From positions 45,277 through 109,276 of the forward strand of contig CAMBFG010000007.1 in assembly GCA_945865925.1 (NCBI GenBank): a DNA stretch of 64,000 nt. The letters are read 5' to 3'. The stretch is from Dehalococcoides mccartyi (lineage in GTDB: Bacteria; Chloroflexota; Dehalococcoidia; UBA2979). Numbering within the stretch: position 1 is the first letter of the stretch; every line of letters begins with the position of its first letter. The position numbers were made by a program, and so were the translations under genes. Below the pieces are notes generated by a model. It worked only from the letters and a program-made list of their open reading frames with translations, ran no database searches and was not told the origin of the DNA. Below, in pieces: positions 8,501 through 15,841 of the stretch.

Positions 8501-8554
8501 TCAGCCCAGCCGGCGGGATGCCGGGGACGTGCTGCTGAACCAAAGGAGGCGGAG

Positions 8555-8767
8555 ATGCTGCAAAGCCCCCCGCCAAAGAAGTGCCCGCGCTGCCGCGGCC
8601 TCATGATTGTTGAAGACGACTGGTACGGGAAGTTCGGCACCTGTGTCGCCTGTGGCTATGTCCACGAGGCCCAGCGTGCTGACCCTCAGGACATCCAGGA
8701 GGAAGAGCGCTTGGCCGCCGGCAAACAGCGCCGCCGCCAGCCGTCCCACGGCAAGCTCCGCCTCTAG
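8555..8767 (+). CDS. Small zinc-ribbon protein, first gene after the c-di-AMP riboswitch
   Basis: 70 residues, ATG start with a very strong AAAGGAGGCGG ribosome site. The N-terminal half is a zinc ribbon: CPRC at residues 9-12 and CVAC at about 29-32, with aromatic DDWYGKFGT between them. The tail is charged and rich in Arg/Lys/Gln (KQRRRQPSHGKLR), suggesting nucleic-acid or ribosome contact. No specific family is recognised. It stands directly under the riboswitch and heads a long co-directional gene chain that becomes flagellar, so it may be the main riboswitch target or a regulator of the genes that follow. Confidence 0.75.
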   Translation: MLQSPPPKKCPRCRGLMIVEDDWYGKFGTCVACGYVHEAQRADPQDIQEEERLAAGKQRRRQPSHGKLRL

Positions 8768-8801
8768 GCCTGTTCCAGCCTGATTCCGCTCAGCCGCCTC
8801 C

Positions 8802-9206
8802 GTGAGGGGGTGGCTGGTCGACGTCTCCGGCGACATGCGCCGGGGCCACCGTGCTGTCGAGGCCGACCGTGACCTGCTGACCGAACACGTCTCCTCACTC
8901 GTCACTCGTTCCGCGGACGCGCTCGCGATCCGGCTGGAAGAGGCGATGGCGGAGATGCAGGCACAGCTGGCGCACCAGCGCAGCAGCCTGGAGACGCTCC
9001 TCAGCGAGCCCGCCCGCATCGCCACGGCAACTGCCTCCACAGGCCGCGCCGCCGGCGAGCACATTCGCCACGCGGCATCCACGCCCGTGTCCACACAGAT
9101 CGCCCGCCTCATCGACGAGGGCCTGTCCGACCGCTCGATCGCGCGCGAACTCCGTATCGGGCTCGAAGAAGTCAAGATCGCCCGCAGCCGAGGGAGTCGC
9201 GCGTGA
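8802..9206 (+). CDS. Coiled-coil protein with C-terminal HTH-like segment (flagellar-operon associated)
   Basis: 134 residues from GTG 8802; an ATG at 8835 is an alternative start. The middle (about residues 25-75) is heptad-like and rich in Ala/Glu/Leu/Gln, consistent with a coiled coil (RLEEAMAEMQAQLAHQRSSLETLL). The last 40 residues read STQIARLIDEGLSDRSIARELRIGLEEVKIAR, which has the look of a helix-turn-helix as seen in small unnamed proteins of Gram-positive flagellar operons. It overlaps the next gene by 4 bases. A role in regulating or assembling the flagellum is an inference from position. Confidence 0.6.
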   Translation: MRGWLVDVSGDMRRGHRAVEADRDLLTEHVSSLVTRSADALAIRLEEAMAEMQAQLAHQRSSLETLLSEPARIATATASTGRAAGEHIRHAASTPVSTQIARLIDEGLSDRSIARELRIGLEEVKIARSRGSRA

Positions 9207-9847
9207 CGCTTCCCCGTTCGCCTCGGACGCTCCCGCGCACGGCCTCGATGCTCGTCGTGGGCCTCGCCTTGCTGCTCGCGGCACTGCCCGCGGGCACCGT
9301 CCGCGCGAATGGCGTTCCGACGCCCGTGACGCTCTCCTACATCGACCTGTCGAACTGGGGCCCACGCGACGCCAGCGGCGTCGCCGAACTGATCTTCGCG
9401 GAAGGCATCGTGCGGGTGCGGGCCTCCGCCCTGCCACACCTCGAGGGCAAGCAGTACCAGGGCTGGCTCGTGAACTCACAGGTCGGCGACGCGATCTCCG
9501 TGGGTCGCTTCAACGCGGAGGTCGCCTCGAAGGTCTCGTTCCAGGGAACGCTCCCTCCGCTCACGAACTTCGCCTTCGACCTCTTCATCATCACCGTCGA
9601 GCCGGAGCCGGATGACGCTCCGCAGCCGACCGTCGAGCGGTCCATCGGCGGCTACTTCTCACTTACGGGCCAGCGCGGCACAGACGGCGCGCGCGGCGAG
9701 GCGACCGGCGGGCAGATGGCGCCCGGATCGCTCCCCAACACCGGGGACACCACCTTCATGACCGATATGGCGCGTTTCGGTGCGTTGGCCGCAGCGATGG
9801 CGCTCTCAGTCTTCGTCGGCCTGCGCCTCGGAAGGGAGCAGTCATGA
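9203..9847 (+). CDS. Secreted RskA-like domain protein with LPXTG-type sorting signal
   Basis: 214 residues. An N-terminal signal sequence (hydrophobic about residues 14-31, ending near VRANG) is followed by a domain like the extracellular part of anti-sigma-K factors: KQYQGWLVNSQVGDAISVGRF, then FIITVEPEPDDAPQPTVE. The C-terminus has LPNTG at residues 177-181, a hydrophobic stretch (about 189-207) and a basic tail RLGREQS, the tripartite signal for sortase anchoring; without a sortase the same tail would act as a membrane anchor. It overlaps both neighbours by 4 bases, so it is translated as part of the flagellar chain. Role unknown; a surface component tied to motility is inference. Confidence 0.7.
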   Translation: MTLPRSPRTLPRTASMLVVGLALLLAALPAGTVRANGVPTPVTLSYIDLSNWGPRDASGVAELIFAEGIVRVRASALPHLEGKQYQGWLVNSQVGDAISVGRFNAEVASKVSFQGTLPPLTNFAFDLFIITVEPEPDDAPQPTVERSIGGYFSLTGQRGTDGARGEATGGQMAPGSLPNTGDTTFMTDMARFGALAAAMALSVFVGLRLGREQS

Positions 9848-10674
9848 TCCGGGGCCTCTATACGGCGGCCTCCGGGATGCTGCTCGGCCTGCGTCAGCAG
9901 GACGTGACCGCGGCGAACCTCGCCAACTCCTCGACTGTTGGCTACAAGGCGGAGCAGTCGGCGCAGACGGCCTTCGGTGGGGTGCTCGCGAAGCGCACGA
10001 ACGCCACTGGTGGCCTGATGCCGATGCCCGGCCAGCGCGATCGCCTCATCGGTCGCGTCGGCACCGGTACCTATATCGCCACTGTCCGCACGGACCTCGG
10101 CCAGGGCGCCGAGCGCGAGACCGGCCAGCCCTTCGACGTCATGGTGCGCGGCGACGGCTTCTTCGTCGTCCAGACGCCCGAGGGCGTCCGCTACACCCGT
10201 GACGGCCACTTCGACCGGGACGAGGCTAACCAGCTGATCACACCGGACGGCTCCTACGTCGTCGACACCCAGGGTCGGCCGATCACCGTCGACTCCGAGC
10301 GTGTCCTCATCAAGTCGGATGGCAGCATCTTCAAACTCGTCCCGGACGAGAAGAAGAACGACGACGGCACCACCAGCATGATCTTGCGGGAAGAACTCGT
10401 CGCGCGCCTCGCGGTGGTCACCGTCGACGCCGCCGACCTCACCCGCGCCGGCGCCTCGAGGTTCTCCGCGGCGGCCGCAAACGTGACGACGGTCGACTTC
10501 GCGAAGGAAGGCACCTCGGTGCTACAGAGCACCCTCGAAGAGGCGAACGTGAACGTCGGCGAGACGGCGACCCGGATGTTCAGTCTTTCGCGGACGTTCG
10601 GCTCCAGCCAGAAAGTCTTCACCACCATCAACGAGTCACTGGAACGCGCGGTCCGTGAAATCGGTCGCGTGTAG
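9844..10674 (+). CDS. flgF: Flagellar basal-body rod protein, FlgF-like
   Basis: 276 residues. The N-terminus IRGLYTAASGMLLGLRQQDVTAANLANSSTVGYK is the rod/hook signature (flg_bb_rod) and the C-terminus LEEANVNVGETATRMFSLSRTFGSSQKVFTTINESLERAV is the matching terminal helix. The central FDVMVRGDGFFVVQTPEGVRYTRDGHF is the usual FlgE/F/G domain. These proteins form the rod that crosses the envelope and are exported by the flagellar type III system. The call FlgF rather than FlgG rests on the RGLYTAASGM start and on its place before a better FlgG match. It overlaps the preceding gene by 4 bases. Confidence 0.85.
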   Translation: MIRGLYTAASGMLLGLRQQDVTAANLANSSTVGYKAEQSAQTAFGGVLAKRTNATGGLMPMPGQRDRLIGRVGTGTYIATVRTDLGQGAERETGQPFDVMVRGDGFFVVQTPEGVRYTRDGHFDRDEANQLITPDGSYVVDTQGRPITVDSERVLIKSDGSIFKLVPDEKKNDDGTTSMILREELVARLAVVTVDAADLTRAGASRFSAAAANVTTVDFAKEGTSVLQSTLEEANVNVGETATRMFSLSRTFGSSQKVFTTINESLERAVREIGRV

Positions 10675-10689
10675 GCCTGGGGGTACAGC

Positions 10690-11505
10690 GTGTCGCTTTC
10701 CATCGACGCCGCCATCTCCGGGATGGTGGAACAACAGCGCAACATCGAGTTGATCGCTAACAACCTGGCGAATGTGAACTCGGCTGGCTATAAGCGCGCC
10801 AAGATCCACTTCCAGGACATCCTCAGCACCGCCACGGTGTTCTCTGCCGCGTCGGGCGCCGCCACTACTCAGCCGAGCAGTTCCGCTGGTGTTGCCACGG
10901 CGGGCATCACGCGCGACTTCGCCCAGGGTTCGCTCCAGCCGAGCGGCCGCGAGATGGACTTCGCCATCGCCGGTGACGGCTTCTTCCGTGTGAAACTCGA
11001 TGACGGCACGTACGCCTACACGCGCGCCGGGATGTTCTCGCTCGATGGCACCGGCCGCATCGTGACCGTATCTGGCGAACTCATGGACCCCGCCGTCCAA
11101 CTGCCCTCGCGCTTCCGTGACCTGCGCATCGACGATGTCGGCGTGGTCTCTGTGACGCGCGACCTCACCACGGACGAACTCGCCGCGCTCGGCCCGTACG
11201 ACCCGCGCGATGGCAAGCGCGTCATCGCCGGGCAGATGAACATCTTCCGCTTCCCCAACCCGGCCGGCCTCGCCGCGATCGGCAACAGCCGCTTCGTTGC
11301 GACCCCGGAGTCGCAAGCGGCCATCGAGGGCAAGCCCGGCGAGTCCGGGATGGGCGTCGTCTACTCCGGCTGGCTGGAGGCGTCCAACGTTGACATCGCG
11401 ACGGAGATGACGGGCCTCGTCATCGCAAAGCGGGGCTACCAGTTGAACCTGGTCGCCTACAAGACCATCGAGGAAATGCTCTCGAAGGTGAACCAGGTCA
11501 TCTAG
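10690..11505 (+). CDS. flgG: Flagellar basal-body rod protein, FlgG-like
   Basis: 271 residues, GTG start. N-terminal SIDAAISGMVEQQRNIELIANNLANVNSAGYKR and C-terminal GWLEASNVDIATEMTGLVIAKRGYQLNLVAYKTIEEMLSKVNQV are the two conserved helices of rod/hook proteins; the second is close to the FlgG form (LEASNVDxxxEM). The middle has MDFAIAGDGFFRVKLDDGTYAYTRAGMFSLD. It forms the distal rod of the flagellum. It lies 15 bases after the FlgF-like gene in the same chain. Hook protein FlgE and the ring proteins are not in the window. Confidence 0.88.
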   Translation: MSLSIDAAISGMVEQQRNIELIANNLANVNSAGYKRAKIHFQDILSTATVFSAASGAATTQPSSSAGVATAGITRDFAQGSLQPSGREMDFAIAGDGFFRVKLDDGTYAYTRAGMFSLDGTGRIVTVSGELMDPAVQLPSRFRDLRIDDVGVVSVTRDLTTDELAALGPYDPRDGKRVIAGQMNIFRFPNPAGLAAIGNSRFVATPESQAAIEGKPGESGMGVVYSGWLEASNVDIATEMTGLVIAKRGYQLNLVAYKTIEEMLSKVNQVI

Positions 11506-11521
11506 TGGCCCGGGAGGTGCA

Positions 11522-11845
11522 GTGATGGTGTTGCCCGTCCGACCTCAAGACGCCTCAGGCGTCTACCAGCGACAGATCGCGCAGGCCCAGGCGGCCACCG
11601 CGAACGAGGCCGTCCGACGCGCCTCGCATGGCGGCACCGCCGGCCGGCGCACCGACGAGGTGGCGCTCTCCGCCAACGCCCAGTCCTTCGCGCGCGTCAT
11701 GGAGTCTGTCCAGCAACAGCCCGAGGTGCGCGCGGACCGCGTTGCCTCGGTGCGTGCCCGCATCGCGGACGGTACCTACGGCATCGACGCCCACCTGATC
11801 GCCCAGCGGCTCACCGAGCGCGGCTTCGGCGGGGTACAGGAGTGA
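11522..11845 (+). CDS. flgM: Negative regulator of flagellin synthesis (anti-sigma-28)
   Basis: 107 residues (GTG 11522, or ATG one codon later). The C-terminal half RADRVASVRARIADGTYGIDAHLIAQRLTE is the FlgM signature (R-x-x-V-x-x-h-+-x-x-I-x-x-G-x-Y-x-h-D). FlgM holds sigma-28 (FliA) inactive until the hook is finished, then is exported. A purely sequence-based call; it fits perfectly with its place before flgN and flgK. The gene overlaps flgN by 4 bases. Its presence implies a FliA-type sigma factor elsewhere in the genome. Confidence 0.85.
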   Translation: MMVLPVRPQDASGVYQRQIAQAQAATANEAVRRASHGGTAGRRTDEVALSANAQSFARVMESVQQQPEVRADRVASVRARIADGTYGIDAHLIAQRLTERGFGGVQE

Positions 11846-12354
11846 CCTCGATGCACACCGAAGCAGCCGAGGGCGGCGAGACGCTCGCCGCGGTCCTTGA
11901 GGCGCAGTGCGACCTCACCCGCCAGTTGCTCGGCGCTGCGCGCCGGCAGCAGCGCGCGATCGTGGACGGCGACATCGAGGCGCTCACCGCCACCGTCGAA
12001 GAATCCCAGGTCTTCCTCGAACACCTGCAGGCCCTCGAGACCGAACGCATGACCGCGCTCGTCGCGATCGCCATGGCCACCAGCATCGACCCCGACAGCG
12101 CGACGCTCTCCGAGATCGCCGCAGCGCTCCCCTCGGAGCCCGCCGAGGCCGTGCGCCGCACCGGCCTGGCCTTGCGCGCGGAAGCCACCGCCCTCCGTGA
12201 GGCGGACGCCGTCAACCAGCAGTTGCTGGAGGGCAGCCGCTCGCTCGTCGACCGCTGGGTCAACTACTTGCGCTCCGTCCTCGCGGGCGGCGTCTACACA
12301 CCGGTTGGGGGCACGACCGCGAACGGCGGGCGCACCCTGGACCGCAGCGCGTAA
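11842..12354 (+). CDS. flgN: FlgN-like flagellar export chaperone
   Basis: 170 residues, GTG start overlapping flgM by 4 bases. It is almost wholly alpha-helical with heptad patterning (LEAQCDLTRQLLGAARRQQRAIVDGDIEALTATVEESQVFLEHLQALE), the profile of FlgN, which binds the hook-junction proteins FlgK and FlgL before export. Sequence similarity in this family is low; the call rests on helical pattern, length and location between flgM and flgK, which is the standard order. Confidence 0.72.
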   Translation: MTSMHTEAAEGGETLAAVLEAQCDLTRQLLGAARRQQRAIVDGDIEALTATVEESQVFLEHLQALETERMTALVAIAMATSIDPDSATLSEIAAALPSEPAEAVRRTGLALRAEATALREADAVNQQLLEGSRSLVDRWVNYLRSVLAGGVYTPVGGTTANGGRTLDRSA

Positions 12355-12373
12355 CGGGAGAGACGAAGCCGCC

Positions 12374-13741
12374 GTGAGCATCTCCGTCGGGCTCAACTCC
12401 GCCATGCGTGCGCTCCTCGCGCAGCAGCAGGCGATGGACGCGGTGGCGCACAACGTCGCCAACGTCAACACGCCCGGCTACACCCGCCAGCGCGTCATCC
12501 TGCAGCAGGGTGGCGCCGTCACCGCAAACGGCATCGGCGGCGGCGTCGACTTCCAGCGTGTCGAACGCGTCCGCGACCTCTTCGTCGACATGCAGACGTA
12601 TACCGAGGCGGGGGCCGCCGGCGACTTCCACGCCCGCTCCGCCTCGCTCGGAAACATCGAGGCGTCGCTGGGACAGACCGGCCCCGGCGGCCTGCAGGCT
12701 GCGATGGACCAGTTCTTCAACTCCTGGCGCGATCTCGCCAACGCACCTGAGCAGAGCGCGGTCCGTGCAGGTGTCATCCAGGCTGGCCAGGAGTTCGCGG
12801 CCACCGTGAACCGCGTCGCCCGCGGCCTCGAGGACGCACGTCGCGACACGAATAACCGCATCGTGACCGACGTCGCTGAGGTGAACCGCCTGGCCGAGCG
12901 CCTCGCATTTCTGAACGTGCGAATCGTGGAGACACGCGCGACCGGCAACCCGGCCTCTGACTTATCCGACGAGCGCGACCTGACCCTCACGCGGCTTTCG
13001 CACCTGGTGGACGTACACACCATCCAGAGCGAGGCCGGGAGCATGGAAGTCTTCGTTGGTGGCCGCTCGCTCGTCAGCCTCGGAAACGTCGAACAGATCG
13101 ACCTGGTCCGCAACCCGGCGAACGGCAACTACCACGACCTTGAATGGGGCTCGGACGGCGACCCGGTCCTCATCCGCTCCGGCGAGATCGGCGGCCTCCT
13201 CCACCAGCGTGACACCGACATTCCGAGTCGCATCGCGAGTCTCGATGCCCTCGTCGCGCAGATCGCGCTCGACGTGAACACGGCCCACGCCCTTGGCTAC
13301 GCGCAGGACGGCGTCATCACCGGTACCGCCTTCCTCACCGGTACCACCGCTGCCACGCTCGCCGTCGCCGCGCCGGTCATCGCGAACCCCGGCTTGGTCG
13401 CCGCCGCGACGGCCACCGCCTCGATCGGCGACGGGCGGAACGCCCTCGCGATCGCGGACCTCCAGCAGGCGCTCTCCATGAGCGCCGGTAACGAGGATTA
13501 CGGCGCCTACCTCAACGGCATCGTCACCAGCGTCGGCGTGGCGACACGCGATGCCGAGTGGCGCGCCACATCGCAGGACATGCGGCTGCAGCACCTCGAA
13601 TCACTGCGCCAGAGCGCGTCCGGCGTGAATCTCGATGAAGAGATGGTCTCGATGGTCCAGTACCAGCGTGGCTACGAGGCGGCGGCGCGCATGATCCGCG
13701 CCGTCGACGAAATGCTCGATTCGTTGCTGCGGCTGAACTAG
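12374..13741 (+). CDS. flgK: Flagellar hook-associated protein 1
   Basis: 455 residues from GTG 12374, chosen because the rod/hook signature starts there (SISVGLNSAMRALLAQQQAMDAVAHNVANVNTPGYTRQR); the frame is open further upstream but encodes a shadow of flgN. The C-terminus VSMVQYQRGYEAAARMIRAVDEMLDSLLRL is the matching terminal helix. FlgK is the first hook-filament junction protein. The middle portion is Ala-rich and shorter than in enterobacteria. A ribosome site GGGAG lies upstream. Followed by flgL 18 bases on. Confidence 0.92.
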   Translation: MSISVGLNSAMRALLAQQQAMDAVAHNVANVNTPGYTRQRVILQQGGAVTANGIGGGVDFQRVERVRDLFVDMQTYTEAGAAGDFHARSASLGNIEASLGQTGPGGLQAAMDQFFNSWRDLANAPEQSAVRAGVIQAGQEFAATVNRVARGLEDARRDTNNRIVTDVAEVNRLAERLAFLNVRIVETRATGNPASDLSDERDLTLTRLSHLVDVHTIQSEAGSMEVFVGGRSLVSLGNVEQIDLVRNPANGNYHDLEWGSDGDPVLIRSGEIGGLLHQRDTDIPSRIASLDALVAQIALDVNTAHALGYAQDGVITGTAFLTGTTAATLAVAAPVIANPGLVAAATATASIGDGRNALAIADLQQALSMSAGNEDYGAYLNGIVTSVGVATRDAEWRATSQDMRLQHLESLRQSASGVNLDEEMVSMVQYQRGYEAAARMIRAVDEMLDSLLRLN

Positions 13742-13759
13742 GTAGAGGGGAGGGGCACG

Positions 13760-14650
13760 ATGATCCGGATCACCAGTCAGGGCACCACCGCCCGCCTCAT
13801 GCAGCACCTGCAGACCACGCAGGCGCGCCTGGCTGAGACGCAGGACCGCATGGGCAGCGGCAAACGCATCCTCCGGCCCTCGGACGACCCGTTCGGCAAC
13901 AGCCACGCGATGGCCATGCACGCCGACCTCAGCTTGATCGGCCAGCGCCAGCGGAACATCGAACTCGCGAAGTCCGAACTCGCCGTTACCGAGGCATCCC
14001 TCGAAGGCCTCGGGCGCGTCATCGCGCGCGCCCAGGAACTCGCGGTGCAGGCCGACTCCTCCGCGCTCGACGGCTCCGGTCGCGTTGCGATCGCCGCCGA
14101 GATTGATCGCCTGATCCAGGAAGCCGCCACCATTGGCAACACCTCGTACAGCGGGCGCCGCATCTTCGGCGGCTACCAGAGCACGACGAAGCCCTTCACT
14201 CCCGACCTGCCAGCCAATGCCACTGCTGTCGCCTTTGCCGGCGACGCCGGCGTCATCACACGCGCCATCGGTGGTGGCGAGAACCTCGAGGTCAACCTGG
14301 ACGGCCAGGCGCTCTTCGGCGGTGTTTTCACCTCCCTCATTGGGTTCCGTGACGCCCTCGTTGCGAACAACCGACCGGCGATGAGCGCCGCCAGTACCGC
14401 CCTCACCAACGACGCTGACCGAGCGCTCCAGGCACGCGGAGAGATCGGCGCTCGCATGCGCCGCGTGGATCTCGCCAGCGAACGTCTCGAGGGCGACGTC
14501 GTGCGCCTCCAGACACAGATTGCCGAAGTGGAGGACGCCGATCTCACGCAGGAAGCGGTCGACCTCCAGATGCGGGACGTCGCGATGCAGGCGGCGCTGA
14601 GTGCGACCGCCAAGTCGCTGACGACGAGTTTGCTTGAGTTCTTGCGATGA
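13760..14650 (+). CDS. flgL: Flagellar hook-associated protein 3
   Basis: 296 residues. N-terminus IRITSQGTTARLMQHLQTTQARLAETQDRMGSGKRILRPSDDPFGNSHAM is the flagellin/FlgL N-terminal helix with the SGK-RI--PSDDP motif; the C-terminus VDLQMRDVAMQAALSATAKSLTTSLLEFL is the complementary flagellin-type helix. FlgL is the second junction protein, on which the filament is built. Good ribosome site GAGGGGAGGGG just upstream. The FliW gene follows. Confidence 0.92.
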   Translation: MIRITSQGTTARLMQHLQTTQARLAETQDRMGSGKRILRPSDDPFGNSHAMAMHADLSLIGQRQRNIELAKSELAVTEASLEGLGRVIARAQELAVQADSSALDGSGRVAIAAEIDRLIQEAATIGNTSYSGRRIFGGYQSTTKPFTPDLPANATAVAFAGDAGVITRAIGGGENLEVNLDGQALFGGVFTSLIGFRDALVANNRPAMSAASTALTNDADRALQARGEIGARMRRVDLASERLEGDVVRLQTQIAEVEDADLTQEAVDLQMRDVAMQAALSATAKSLTTSLLEFLR

Positions 14651-14706
14651 CGGCGCGGCTGTCGTCCTCGCTGGATGCGTCCTCTGTGGACAGAATGGAG
14701 ACTGAG

Positions 14707-15171
14707 ATGCGCGTGACTACGACCCTGTTGGGCGCCGAGGAAACCCTCGAGGTGACCGAGGAGCAGATCTTCGCGTTCGAGCCTGGCATCGGTGGCTTCG
14801 AGTCGCTCCGGCGCTACGCCCTCGTCCGCGAGCAGGACTCCCCGGTCGAGTGGCTGGTCTCGCTGGACGACCCGGACATCTCGTTCGCCGTCCTTGAACC
14901 CTTCCTCTTTGAGGCGGACTTCACCTTCGAACTCGCCGACCGCGACGTCGAAGCCCTCGGGATGCACGAGCCCGCGGACGCCATGGTGCGTTGCCTGCTC
15001 ACCCTGAACGAGGACCCCGAGCAGATCACGGCCAACCTCCTGGCGCCGCTGGTCTTCTCGCGCCGCACCCACATGGCCCGTCAGATCATCCTTTCGGAGT
15101 CGACCTTCTCGCTCCGCACGAAGGTCTTCGCCGCGGCCGCAGTCGAGGAGCCGCTGCGGGCCTCCGCGTAA
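14707..15171 (+). CDS. fliW: Flagellar assembly factor FliW
   Basis: 154 residues from ATG 14707, which has GGAG 7 bases upstream and gives the usual FliW beginning (MRVTTTLLGAEETLEVTEEQIFAFEPGIGGFE); an in-frame ATG at 14647 overlapping flgL would add 20 residues of no similarity. Later segments (PVEWLVSLDDPDISFAVLEPF, RCLLTLNEDPEQITANLLAPLVF) follow the family. FliW binds flagellin and also binds and inhibits CsrA, which in turn blocks flagellin translation. csrA is next, 115 bases downstream, as in Bacillus and many other bacteria. Confidence 0.9.
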   Translation: MRVTTTLLGAEETLEVTEEQIFAFEPGIGGFESLRRYALVREQDSPVEWLVSLDDPDISFAVLEPFLFEADFTFELADRDVEALGMHEPADAMVRCLLTLNEDPEQITANLLAPLVFSRRTHMARQIILSESTFSLRTKVFAAAAVEEPLRASA

Positions 15172-15286
15172 CGCCAGCAAGAAACGCCCATCCGAGGGCT
15201 ACGGACGCGCCCTCCGTCCGCCGATGATCCGGCAGGGCGGCCTGCGCCACCCCTCGACGACCGGCTACAGGCAGGGAGGCCACGCT

Positions 15287-15532
15287 GTGCTGATTCTCAC
15301 GCGCAAGCTCGAACAGGGCATCGTCATCGACGGCCAGGTGGTCATCCGCCTCCTCGCCATCGAGGGTGAGCGAATCAAGATCGGCGTCGAGGCGCCGAGG
15401 TCGATCACCGTCCTCCGCGAGGAACTCCTTCGCGAAGTCGCCGACGAAAATCACGCCGCCTCCGCAGCCTCGGCCGCCCACGACCACGCAGACCTCGCCC
15501 GCGCCCTCGCTTCCCTGGCCCGCCCTGCTTAA
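15287..15532 (+). CDS. csrA: Carbon storage regulator, RNA-binding translational repressor
   Basis: 81 residues from GTG 15287 with GGGAGG 9 bases upstream. The first 60 residues are canonical CsrA: LILTRKLEQGIVIDGQVVIRLLAIEGERIKIGVEAP, then VLREEL, containing the RNA-contacting N-terminal strand and the Arg near residue 44. The remaining tail is Ala/His-rich and poorly conserved. CsrA dimers bind GGA motifs in mRNA leaders; with FliW it forms the switch that ties flagellin translation to flagellar assembly. No flagellin gene lies in this window. Confidence 0.93.
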   Translation: MLILTRKLEQGIVIDGQVVIRLLAIEGERIKIGVEAPRSITVLREELLREVADENHAASAASAAHDHADLARALASLARPA

Positions 15533-15841
15533 GGCGGCCTGGGTGACTGTCGGGGCCGATACCTCTGATTCCACGAGGGATACGGGAAGCCGCCCCAACT
15601 CTCACACTTTGTTTACACTTCCCATCAGGAACGCTAATCCGGTGACGGCATTCTCTTCTCTAGGAGAGGGGCCGCCCGGACGGGGTGGTTCGCAGAAACA
15701 GGTTGTGGTGGGAGCGGTTGCGAACCGCTTCGGCGCTCCCTCGGGGGCACCGGGCCGGCCCTGACCCTTCTCTTCCCCACCAACCAGCTGCCTCACCTCT
15801 GACGGAGGCGAGCGGCATGCCGAGGACCGCAGGCACTCCCG
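15533..15841 (+). promoter_or_regulatory. 309-base non-coding region with mutually exclusive hairpins ahead of the two-component genes
   Basis: No convincing gene. AGCGGTT (15713-15719) pairs with AACCGCT (15723-15729) as a tight 7-bp hairpin. The same downstream bases can instead pair with GGTTCGCA (15687-15694 against TGCGAACC 15719-15726), so two alternative structures compete. A weak promoter candidate (TTTACA 15612-15617, then AT-rich GCTAAT about 15 bases on) lies upstream. The region may control the response regulator that starts at 15842. All of this is inference. Confidence 0.35.

Noticed and set aside
12197..12373. Upstream extension of flgK
   Set aside because: Overlaps flgN in another phase. 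FlgK similarity begins at the GTG at 12374.
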